Below the pieces are notes generated by a model. That model was not told where the DNA came from and did not search any database. It saw only the letters and a list, made by a program, of their open reading frames with translations. DNA of 38,949 bases from Nonomuraea sp. MG754425 (GTDB lineage Bacteria; Actinomycetota; Actinomycetes; Streptosporangiales; Streptosporangiaceae), in the NCBI RefSeq assembly GCF_021699195.1, contig NZ_SSXE01000152.1, positions 1 to 38,949 of the forward strand. The letters are read 5' to 3'. Below, in pieces: positions 23,741-31,069 of the stretch. The translations under genes were made by a program, and so were the position numbers. Position 1 is the stretch's first letter. Every line of letters begins with the position of its first letter.

Positions 23741-24673
23741 TTGTTAGGTACCTTCGGCCTTGACGACCTGGAGGAAGACGCCTATCTAGCCCTGCTCCGG
23801 CTGCCCGCGAGCGACGTGGGCGAGCTGGCCGAACGGCTCGGCCGCCCGGCGGGCGAACTCACCGCGGCGCTCGCCCGCCTGGTCGAGCGGGGCTACGTCC
23901 GGCGGGCCGGCGACCGGTTGCTCGCGGTGCGGCCGGACATCGCCTTCGGGCCGGGGCTGCTGCGCCGGCACGGGGAGATGCAGCGGGCGCAGACGTTCGT
24001 CGCCGCCCTCATGGAGGAGTACCGCGAGCGCGCCGCCCTGCGGGACGCGCACGAGGCGGTCGAGGTCGTGGTCGGGGCCGCCGAGGTCCTGGCCCGCTGG
24101 CAGGAGCTGCAGCGTACGGCGCAGCGCGAGGTCAAGACCCTGGTCAAGCAGCCGATCGTGCTCTCGGCCGAGAACCAGGCCCAGTTCGAGGCGATGGCCG
24201 CCGGCGTCGTCTACCGGACCGTCTACGAGCGGGTGCTGATCGACGCGCCGGGCGACCCGTTCCAGCTCGCCTGGTCGGCGGCCAACGGCGAGCTGATGCG
24301 GATCGCGCCGGACGTCCCCACCAAGCTGATGATCCTCGACGAGCGCGCGGCGTTCATCCCCTCGATGTCGTCCAGCACCGAACCGGCCGCGCTGGTGATC
24401 ACCTCGGGCGCCCTGCTGGACGTGCTCAACTGGGTCTTCGAGACCGTGTGGGCGGGCGCGGTGCCCTTCCCGGCGAGCGAGACCACGCTCAGCCCCGACG
24501 ACCAGCGGCTGTTGTCGCTCATCATCGCCGGGTACACCGACCTGGCGATCGGCAAGCAGTTCGGCCTCAGCCACCGCACGGTGCAGCGGCGGGTCAGCCA
24601 GCTCGTCCGCCTGGCCGGTGTGGAGACCCGGCTCCAGCTCATCTGGCACGCGGCCAAGCGGGACTGGCTCTGA
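23741..24673 (+). CDS. Transcriptional regulator with TrmB-like N-terminus and LuxR-type C-terminal HTH
   Basis: A 310-residue protein from TTG 23741, supported by GGGAGG five nt upstream. The N-terminal ~60 residues form a winged-helix-like domain (LGTFGLDDLEEDAYLALLRL, DVGELAERLGRPAGELTAAL, RGYVRR) as in TrmB/sugar-responsive regulators. The middle holds a possible coiled coil and a sensory domain (KTLVKQPIVLSAENQAQFEA to FIPSMSSSTEPAALVIT). The C-terminus is a LuxR-type HTH (LSLIIAGYTDLAIGKQFGLS, HRTVQRRVSQL). Such proteins form a large actinomycete group of unknown ligand. It is divergent from the subtilase and is probably its regulator. Confidence 0.85.
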   Translation: MLGTFGLDDLEEDAYLALLRLPASDVGELAERLGRPAGELTAALARLVERGYVRRAGDRLLAVRPDIAFGPGLLRRHGEMQRAQTFVAALMEEYRERAALRDAHEAVEVVVGAAEVLARWQELQRTAQREVKTLVKQPIVLSAENQAQFEAMAAGVVYRTVYERVLIDAPGDPFQLAWSAANGELMRIAPDVPTKLMILDERAAFIPSMSSSTEPAALVITSGALLDVLNWVFETVWAGAVPFPASETTLSPDDQRLLSLIIAGYTDLAIGKQFGLSHRTVQRRVSQLVRLAGVETRLQLIWHAAKRDWL

Positions 24674-24697
24674 CGCCGCCGTGAGCGCGCGGCCGGT

Positions 24698-25474
24698 TCA
24701 GGCCGGTGCGGCGGTGACCGGGGCGGATGCCGCCGCACGACGGGCCGCCCGGTCGCTCACCCAGCCGAACAGCACGCCGAACGCCGTCCAGAAGACGAGC
24801 TGCGTGCCGATCGAGGCCAGCCTGAACTGCCACAGCAGGGTCGCCGGGAAGCCGTCGGGCACCTCGTCGATCGCCGGCAGCAACCACCAGGCGGCCAGCA
24901 CCGGCACCAGGAAGGCGGCCACCGCCGACACCCAGCGAGCCCAGGGGCTCCCGGTGACGCGGCGGGCGGTCGCCACCGCGACGGCGGTCGCGGCCAGGCC
25001 GACCAGGATCATCACCACGTAGAGCAGGGTGCGGCCGTCGATGGTCTCGGGGTCGCCCACCGCCGGCGGATTGGCCGGATATTTCATGAACGGTACGAGA
25101 ATGACGGCGGCGAACGCCGTCCCGGCCGCGGCCAGGGCGAGCGGCCCGTCGGACCGTGGCCCGACCCGCCCGCGCAGGCCCGCGAACACGAGCGCGAAGA
25201 CGCCGCCGATGGCGAGCCCGTACAGGCCGGTGGCCAGGAAGAGCCCCGCCTTCTGCACCGGTCTGCTGACCGCGGCCTCGTCACCGTGGCTGTGCCCGGC
25301 CTCCTCCCCGGCGTGCTCTCCGGCGTGCTCCGGCGGCGCGGCCCGGGCGGCGGCCTCCTCCAGGGCGATGGCGTCGTCCACCCGCGGCTCACCGAGGACG
25401 AAGGCGAAGCCGCCCGCGACGAGTCCGGCCAGCAGGCCCGCGAGCAGGCCCCTGACCAGCAAGGTGCGAATCAT
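24698..25474 (-). CDS. cbtA: Cobalt transporter subunit CbtA
   Basis: A 258-residue integral membrane protein with about six hydrophobic segments, beginning RTLLVRGLLAGLLAGLVAGG, the CbtA N-terminal signature. A His/acid-rich cytoplasmic or periplasmic loop (HAGEHAGEEAGHSHGDEA) lies after the first membrane span and suits metal binding. Other family blocks are GLFLATGLYGLAIGGVFALV, VPFMKYPANPPAVGDPETI and WWLLPAIDEVPDGFPATLLW. CbtA works with the small CbtB protein in B12-regulated cobalt uptake. It lies 9 bp after the cbtB remnant, and both sit downstream of a minus-strand cobalamin riboswitch. The gene itself appears intact; with CbtB broken, function is uncertain. Confidence 0.92.
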   Translation of the reverse strand: MIRTLLVRGLLAGLLAGLVAGGFAFVLGEPRVDDAIALEEAAARAAPPEHAGEHAGEEAGHSHGDEAAVSRPVQKAGLFLATGLYGLAIGGVFALVFAGLRGRVGPRSDGPLALAAAGTAFAAVILVPFMKYPANPPAVGDPETIDGRTLLYVVMILVGLAATAVAVATARRVTGSPWARWVSAVAAFLVPVLAAWWLLPAIDEVPDGFPATLLWQFRLASIGTQLVFWTAFGVLFGWVSDRAARRAAASAPVTAAPA

Positions 25475-25483
25475 CTCGGCCCC

Positions 25484-25604
25484 TCAGTGGCAGGGCACGC
25501 CGAGCAGGTGGCGCCCGTCGTGCATCAGCTCGTGCAGGAGTGTGCCCGTCTGGGAGACGGCGCCGTTGTCCATGAGGGGTCGATGGAGTGGACAGTCCAC
25601 TCAT
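25484..25604 (-). pseudogene. cbtB: cbtB remnant: start and C-terminus present, membrane segment deleted
   Basis: ATG 25604 has GGAGG six nt upstream and directly follows the riboswitch, giving MSGLSTPSTP. The conserved CbtB ending occurs in a different frame: TGTLLHELMHDGRHLLGVPC followed by H and stop at 25484. CbtB is normally about 60-65 residues with one membrane helix between these parts; here that helix is absent and the two ends are out of frame. As sequenced no functional CbtB is made. The C-terminal fragment alone could start at ATG 25573 (29 residues). This is a deletion of about 25 codons or an assembly loss. Confidence 0.75.
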
Positions 25605-25645
25605 GTCAGGCCTCCTCAGGGTGACGCGTCCCATGTAGCGAGGTC

Positions 25646-25773
25646 ACGACGGCCCAAGCGACCTGGCTCCCGGGGTCTCAGCCCCGGATACAGTGGCGCG
25701 TCCGCACCGGCATCTCACCGGATTTCCCTTGGACAACCGTGAAATCTCCCGGAACGTATCCCTTTCCCGTCGT
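25646..25773 (-). promoter_or_regulatory. Cobalamin riboswitch controlling cbtBA
   Basis: On the minus strand the closing helix P1 pairs ACGACGG with CCGTCGT. Within it are the conserved cobalamin-aptamer elements: AAATCCGGTGAGATGCCGG, GCGCCACTGTATCC and GGGAGCCAGGTCGC. The Shine-Dalgarno sequence of cbtB lies about 35 nt downstream, so control may be translational. Family knowledge: adenosyl-/methylcobalamin binding shuts expression off. Confidence 0.88.
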
Positions 25774-25835
25774 ACGCGTCAATGCGCCCCGTGCCTCTTG
25801 CCTGAAGATCCGCATATGAGACGATGCCGGACGAA

Positions 25836-25986
25836 GGCGACGGCGGAACGAGGAAGCCGGTGTGAATCCGGCGCGGTCCCGCCACTGTGATCGGTGAGCG
25901 ATCCCCGACGAAGGCCACTGCCCCCTTTCGGGCGGGAAGGCCGGGGTGAGCGTCGACCCGAGAGCCAGGAGACTCACGCGGTCGCC
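25836..25986 (+). promoter_or_regulatory. Cobalamin riboswitch controlling the ABC transporter-FhuF operon
   Basis: Closing helix GGCGAC/GTCGCC encloses GGAAGCCGGTGTGAATCCGG, CCCGCCACTGTGATCGG and GAGAGCCAGGAGACT, the classic B12-box core. It lies 62 nt from the divergent cbtBA riboswitch, and the two 5' leaders must be served by promoters within 25774-25835. The first coding start (26134) is about 150 nt downstream. Confidence 0.92.
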
Positions 25987-25998
25987 TCCTCGAAGAAA

Positions 25999-26017
25999 TT
26001 GGGGCGGATCTCCCCAA
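25999..26017 (+). other. Stem-loop just after the riboswitch (possible expression platform)
   Basis: TTGGGG and CCCCAA form a 6-bp stem with a 7-nt loop, 13 nt after the riboswitch P1. No T-run follows. It may be part of the regulatory switch; a role as terminator is weakly supported. Confidence 0.35.
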
Positions 26018-26133
26018 GAGAGGACGGTGGACGTCATGCCGGATGTGCCGGTGTGCGCTCTCTCCTGTCGCCCGGCGTTCGGGCGTTCTCCGGCGATCCC
26101 GCCCTGCCGCGCCGGTCAGGAAAGGCCCCGCCG

Positions 26134-27108
26134 ATGATGAGACGACGCCCGTACCCCCTCCTGGCCCTGGCCTTGGCGCTGCTCGCCGGCTGCGGCGCGA
26201 ACGCCGGCCCGCCCGCGCCGCCCGCCGCTTCCGCCGCCGCGGGTTTCCCGGTGACGGTGACGAACTGCGGGGTGACCACCACGTACGAGCGGCCGCCCCG
26301 GCGGGCCGTCACGATGAACCAGCACGTGACCGAGATCATGCTGGCACTGGGCCTGGAGCGGTCGATGGCCGGCACCGCCTACCTCGACGACCGCATCTCC
26401 CCGCAGTACGAGGCGGCCTACCGGGGCGTCAAGGTGCTCGCCGGGGAGTACCCGTCCTACGAGGCGCTGCTGGCGGCCGAACCGGACTTCGTCTACGGCG
26501 GCTGGGGCAGCGCCTTCGAGCAGGGCCGCAGCCGCGACGCCCTGGCCGAGGCCGGCATCGGCTCCTTCCTCAACCAGGAGGACTGCGCCACCGGCCCGGT
26601 GACCATGGACCTGCTGGAGCGGGAACTGCGCACGATCGGCCGGATCTTCGGCGCGGCCGAGCGCGCCGAGCGGCTCGTCACGCAGGCGCGCGGCGTGCTG
26701 GCGGACGTCAGGACGAAGATCGGCGCGGCCACGCCGGTCAAGGTGTTCGTCTACGACAGCGGCGACAAGGCCGCCTTCACCGCCGGCGGCAACGGGATCG
26801 GCAACGACATGATCACCCGGGCGGGCGGCGTGAACCTCTTCGCCGACCTGGACAAGGCGTACGGCGACGTCTCCTTCGAGCAGGTGGCCGACCGCGCCCC
26901 CGAGGCGATCGTCATCTACGACTACGGCGACCAGAGCGTGGCGGACAAGAAGCGGTTCCTGCTGGCCAACCCCGCGCTCAAGGACGTGCCCGCCATCAGG
27001 GACGAGCGCTTCGCGGTGCTGCCGCTGTCGTCCACGGTGCTCGGCGTGCGGGTGCCGGAGGCGGTCGCGTCGCTGGCCCGGCAGTTGCACCCGGACAGCT
27101 TCAAGTGA
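26134..27108 (+). CDS. ABC transporter substrate-binding lipoprotein (BtuF/FepB class)
   Basis: A 324-residue lipoprotein with lipobox LLAGC (LALALALLAGCGANAG). The periplasmic-binding fold of the TroA/BtuF class starts VTVTNCGVTTTYERPPRRAV and continues with NQHVTEIMLALGLERSMAGT, AEPDFVYGGW and MITRAGGVNLFADL. Start ATG 26134 has GAAAGG upstream; ATG 26137 is equally possible. It is first in an operon with permease and ATPase genes overlapping by 4 bp. Similar actinomycete cassettes are often annotated as iron-siderophore or putative F420-0 transporters; the cobalamin riboswitch upstream argues for a corrinoid ligand. The ligand is inferred, the class is firm. Confidence 0.88.
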   Translation: MMRRRPYPLLALALALLAGCGANAGPPAPPAASAAAGFPVTVTNCGVTTTYERPPRRAVTMNQHVTEIMLALGLERSMAGTAYLDDRISPQYEAAYRGVKVLAGEYPSYEALLAAEPDFVYGGWGSAFEQGRSRDALAEAGIGSFLNQEDCATGPVTMDLLERELRTIGRIFGAAERAERLVTQARGVLADVRTKIGAATPVKVFVYDSGDKAAFTAGGNGIGNDMITRAGGVNLFADLDKAYGDVSFEQVADRAPEAIVIYDYGDQSVADKKRFLLANPALKDVPAIRDERFAVLPLSSTVLGVRVPEAVASLARQLHPDSFK

Positions 27109-28144
27109 GCGCCAGGACGCCGGGCGCGCGCCTGCCGTACCCGGTGGTGCTGACCCTGCTCGCGGCGGCGCTCGGCGCGGCGGCGACGGCCGGGATCGGG
27201 GCCGGTTCCGTCGCGCTGGCGGCCGGCGACGTGTGGGGGATCGTGGCGCACCGCGTCGTGCCCGCGCTGGTGGAGCCGACCTGGCCGCGGGTGAGGGAGA
27301 CGATCGTGATGGACGTGCGGGCGCCGCGCGTGCTGCTGTGCGGCGTCGCCGGGGCCGGGCTGTCGGTGTGCGGGATGGCGTTGCAGGCGCTGGTGCGCAA
27401 CCCGCTGGCCGATCCGATGCTGCTGGGCGTCTCGTCGGGGGCGAGTGTGGGGGCCGTGCTCGTCCTGGTGCTGAACGTCTCGCTGTTCGGCGCGTTCTCG
27501 CTGCCGCTGGCCGCCTTCGCCGGGGCGCTGGCGGCGCTGTGCCTGGTCTACTCCCTGGCCCGCTCCGGCGGGCGGATGACCACCGTCCGGCTGGTCCTGG
27601 CCGGGGTGGCGACCGCCGAGGTGCTCTCGGCGATCGCCGGCTACCTCATCGTCACCTCCGGCGACCCGCGCAAGGCCGAGTCGGCGATGCGCTGGATGCT
27701 GGGCGGCTTCGGCGGCACCACCTGGGACCTGGTGCCGATCCCGGCGGCGGCCGTGCTGCTCGGCACGGTGGCGCTGCTCGGCGTCTCCCGGCCGCTGAAC
27801 CTGCTGCTGGCGGGGGAGGAGGCCGCCGCCTCCATGGGGCTGAACGTGCACCGGTTCCGCGCCTGGCTGTTCGTGCTCGTCGCCCTGGTGATCGGCGCGG
27901 TCGTCGCGGTGAGCGGCGCCATCGGGTTCGTCGGGCTGATGCTGCCGCACGTCGTGCGGCTGCTGGCCGGGGCCGACCACCGCCGGGCGCTCCCGGCCGC
28001 GGCGCTGCTCGGCGCGGCCTTCCTCATCACGGCCGACCTGGCCGCCCGGACCCTGATCGCGCCCGAGGAGATCCCGGTCGGCATCCTGACCGCGCTCGTC
28101 GGCGGGCCGTTCTTCCTGTGGCTGATGCGGCGCAAGGCGGCCCG

Positions 28145-28148
<4 letters not shown>
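27105..28148 (+). CDS. FecCD/BtuC-family ABC transporter permease
   Basis: A 347-residue membrane protein, GTG 27105 overlapping the lipoprotein stop (GTGA). Family landmarks: RAPRVLLCGVAGAGLSVCGM, MALQALVRNPLADPMLLGVS, SGASVGAVLVL, the ATPase-contact region SMGLNVHRFRAWLF, and GAIGFVGLMLPHVVRLLAG. About 10 hydrophobic spans, as in BtuC. It forms the homodimeric channel for corrinoid or siderophore passage. Its stop overlaps the ATPase start (ATGA), so the three subunits are translationally coupled. Confidence 0.93.
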
Positions 28149-29041
<893 letters not shown>

Positions 29042-29087
29042 GCGAATCACGGGCCGCTCCGCCCGGCCCCGGCGGGAGGGCCGGCTC

Positions 29088-29852
29088 GTGAGCGGGTTGC
29101 GGGTCGCTGCGCCCGCGTCCGTCGCCGAAGCCCTGGCCGGCATCGCCGGCATCGCCGGCGTCGGGCCGTTCTTCGCGGTCACCGTCGGCGCGGCGGACGG
29201 CCGCTGGCGTCCCGTCGCCCACGCCTACGCCGACGGCATGGCGCACCTGGTGGCAGCCCGCGCCGCCCGCTACGGGACGAGCGAGCCGCGCATCGCCGCC
29301 TCCATCGTGCAACTCGGGCACGCCGCCCGCCTGTGGGCGCTCGTGCTCGGTTGCGCCGCCGCCCACGGCGTCGTCCCGGACCTCGGTGACCTGCACCAGG
29401 AGAGCGGGGGCGGCGCGCTGCGGCTGCCCGAGCCGCGCGGCCTGGTCGCGCCCGGCCTCGACGACCTCGCGCCGCTCCTGTACCGCACGGTCATGGCCGA
29501 GCACCTCGCGCCGCTGGCCGCCGGCCTGCGGGTCAAGGTCGCCCCCGGGCTGCTGCACGGCAACGCCGCCTCCGCGCTGGCCGAGGCCGCCCGGGACCTG
29601 GCCGGGGCGCGTCCCGGCCTGCGCGTCCCCGTCTCCGGGCTCGCGCGGCGGCTGCTCGGCCTCGGCGACCTCCGCGGCCGGGGCGACTTCACCGGCCCCG
29701 GCCTGACCTTTCGGCGCAGAACCTGCTGCCTGTACCACCGGGTTCCCGGCGCTGCGCGGTGCGGCGACTGCTGGTTCGGCCGGGCATCCCGGCCGGGACG
29801 CCCGGAGCCGTCACCGACCGTCGCTACCCTGGACGTGGATCACCGTGCCTGA
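29088..29852 (+). CDS. FhuF-like [2Fe-2S] protein, first of a tandem pair
   Basis: A 254-residue protein from GTG 29088. The C-terminus carries the FhuF cluster motif C-C-x10-C-x2-C (TCCLYHRVPGAARCGDC; Cys 213, 214, 225, 228). The body is helical (EPRIAASIVQLGHAARLWAL, HGNAASALAEAA). Family knowledge: FhuF-type proteins are cytoplasmic [2Fe-2S] reductases acting on imported ferric siderophores. Position behind a BtuFCD-type transporter under a cobalamin riboswitch suggests reduction of an imported corrinoid or metal chelate; that is inference. About 25 residues extend beyond the cluster (WFGRASRPGRPEPSPT..). The next gene begins 14 bp later and is a diverged paralogue. Confidence 0.85.
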   Translation: MSGLRVAAPASVAEALAGIAGIAGVGPFFAVTVGAADGRWRPVAHAYADGMAHLVAARAARYGTSEPRIAASIVQLGHAARLWALVLGCAAAHGVVPDLGDLHQESGGGALRLPEPRGLVAPGLDDLAPLLYRTVMAEHLAPLAAGLRVKVAPGLLHGNAASALAEAARDLAGARPGLRVPVSGLARRLLGLGDLRGRGDFTGPGLTFRRRTCCLYHRVPGAARCGDCWFGRASRPGRPEPSPTVATLDVDHRA

Positions 29853-29866
29853 CGGGGGAGGTGACG

Positions 29867-30643
29867 ATGGCGCCGCGCCCGCCTGATGAGATCGCGCCGG
29901 CCGTCGCCGACGTCGGCGCCATCGGCGGCTATTTCGAGCTGGCTCAGGGGGAGCCGGCCGATGCCGGCTGGCGTCCGCTCCAGGACCTGCTCACCGGCCG
30001 GAGCACGCTGGCGGCGAAGATCGACGAGGTGGCCCGCGCGCTCGGCACCCGGGAGCGCAGGGTCGCCGCCTCCATCATGTTCCAGGGCCTGGCCGCCCGC
30101 CTGTGGTCCCCGCCCGTCGGCCTGGCCGCCGTCCACGGCCTGCTGGCCGACCTCGGGCCGCGGGAACTGCGCTGGCTGCCCGCTCCCAGCGGCCCCCTGC
30201 CGCTGCGCGCCGCCCGCCTGACGGGCGAGCACGTGCGCGCGCCCGGTCAGGCCGCCGCGTTCCTCCACCGCCAAGTGGTCACCGAGCAGCTCGAACCGCT
30301 CGCCACGACCGTCGCCGGTCTCGTCGAGCTTGCGCCCGGCCTGCTGTGGGGCAACGCCGCCTCGGCCCTGGCCGGAGCCGTCCAGGCCGTGGCGCGGGCA
30401 CGTCCGGGCGCGGCCGATGCGGCCGTGACGCTGGGCCGCGAGCTGCTGGCGATCGGCCGGTTGCGCGGGACCGGCGAACTCGCCGAGCCCGTCCCCGGCC
30501 GGCCGTTCTTCGTCCGGCGCAGTTGCTGCCTGTTCTACCGGGTGCCCGGCGGCGGCAAGTGCGGCGACTGCGCCCTGCTGTCCGGCCGGGAGCGCCGCGA
30601 GCAGTGGGCGCGGGCCACGGAGGAGAGCGGCGGCGTCGCCTGA
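29867..30643 (+). CDS. FhuF-like [2Fe-2S] protein, second of a tandem pair
   Basis: A 258-residue paralogue of the preceding gene. Start ATG 29867 has GGGGGAGG six nt upstream; ATG is preferred over in-frame upstream codons inside the previous gene. The cluster motif is C-C-x10-C-x2-C (SCCLFYRVPGGGKCGDC; Cys 220, 221, 232, 235). Shared body blocks are RRVAASIMFQGLAARLWS, AAVHGLLADLGPRE, LAPGLLWGNAASALAGA. Identity with the first copy is moderate, so the pair is old and probably divided in role, or acts as a heterodimer. It ends the riboswitch operon; 47 nt later the NrdR boxes of nrdAB begin. Confidence 0.86.
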   Translation: MAPRPPDEIAPAVADVGAIGGYFELAQGEPADAGWRPLQDLLTGRSTLAAKIDEVARALGTRERRVAASIMFQGLAARLWSPPVGLAAVHGLLADLGPRELRWLPAPSGPLPLRAARLTGEHVRAPGQAAAFLHRQVVTEQLEPLATTVAGLVELAPGLLWGNAASALAGAVQAVARARPGAADAAVTLGRELLAIGRLRGTGELAEPVPGRPFFVRRSCCLFYRVPGGGKCGDCALLSGRERREQWARATEESGGVA

Positions 30644-30690
30644 GCGCCGCCGCCGGGGAGCCGGACGCGAGGGGCGCGACACCGCTCTCA

Positions 30691-30737
30691 ACACGAGATG
30701 TTGGGTGTGACTTTTCGATCGGCCCTATATATGGTGT
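30691..30737 (+). promoter_or_regulatory. Pair of NrdR boxes and promoter of nrdAB
   Basis: Box 1 (30691-30706) ACACGAGATGTTGGGT and box 2 (30722-30737) GCCCTATATATGGTGT both keep the core C.A.AT.T.G of the NrdR consensus acaCwAtATaTwGtgt. Their starts are 31 bp apart, three helical turns, the usual NrdR spacing. Box 2 overlaps a TATATA-like -10 (30726-30731). NrdR with ATP/dATP would repress here. Confidence 0.75.
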
Positions 30738-30745
30738 CCCCTGCA

Positions 30746-30924
30746 GCCGGTTCGGTCGCCCCTCCAGGGTGGCCGAGGCAAGAGGGAACCCGGTGGGAAT
30801 CCGGGACTGCCCCGCAGCGGTAAGTGGGAACGACCGCCGTCAGGCGCACTGGGCCAAGGGCCTGGGAAGCGACGGCCATTAGGCGAACAGAGCTCGACGC
30901 CCACGAGTCCGAAGACCTGCCGGC
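30746..30924 (+). promoter_or_regulatory. Cobalamin riboswitch controlling nrdAB
   Basis: Closing helix GCCGG/CCGGC. Core elements seen: AGAGGGAACCCGGTGGGAAT, CTGCCCCGCAGCGGTAAG, and GAGTCCGAAGACCTGCCGG, the textbook B12-box ending. It lies about 145 nt before nrdA. Known parallel: Streptomyces coelicolor nrdABS is repressed by cobalamin through such an element, leaving the B12-dependent class II enzyme to make deoxynucleotides. Confidence 0.95.
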
Positions 30925-31069
30925 CGCGCCGTACACGATCATGCGTGTGCGGCTGCTCCGAGGCCGCGCGGGACGGCCGACGGCACCGGGCGCGAGGGCT
31001 GTGCGGTCCCCGCCGGAGCCTCCTGCGCGTGCTCTCGGAACCTGACCGAGTTCACGAGGGGAGAGCGCA

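Noticed and set aside
25894..26133. Coding extension upstream of the lipoprotein gene
   Set aside because: It overlaps the cobalamin riboswitch; the lipoprotein signal peptide starts at 26134.
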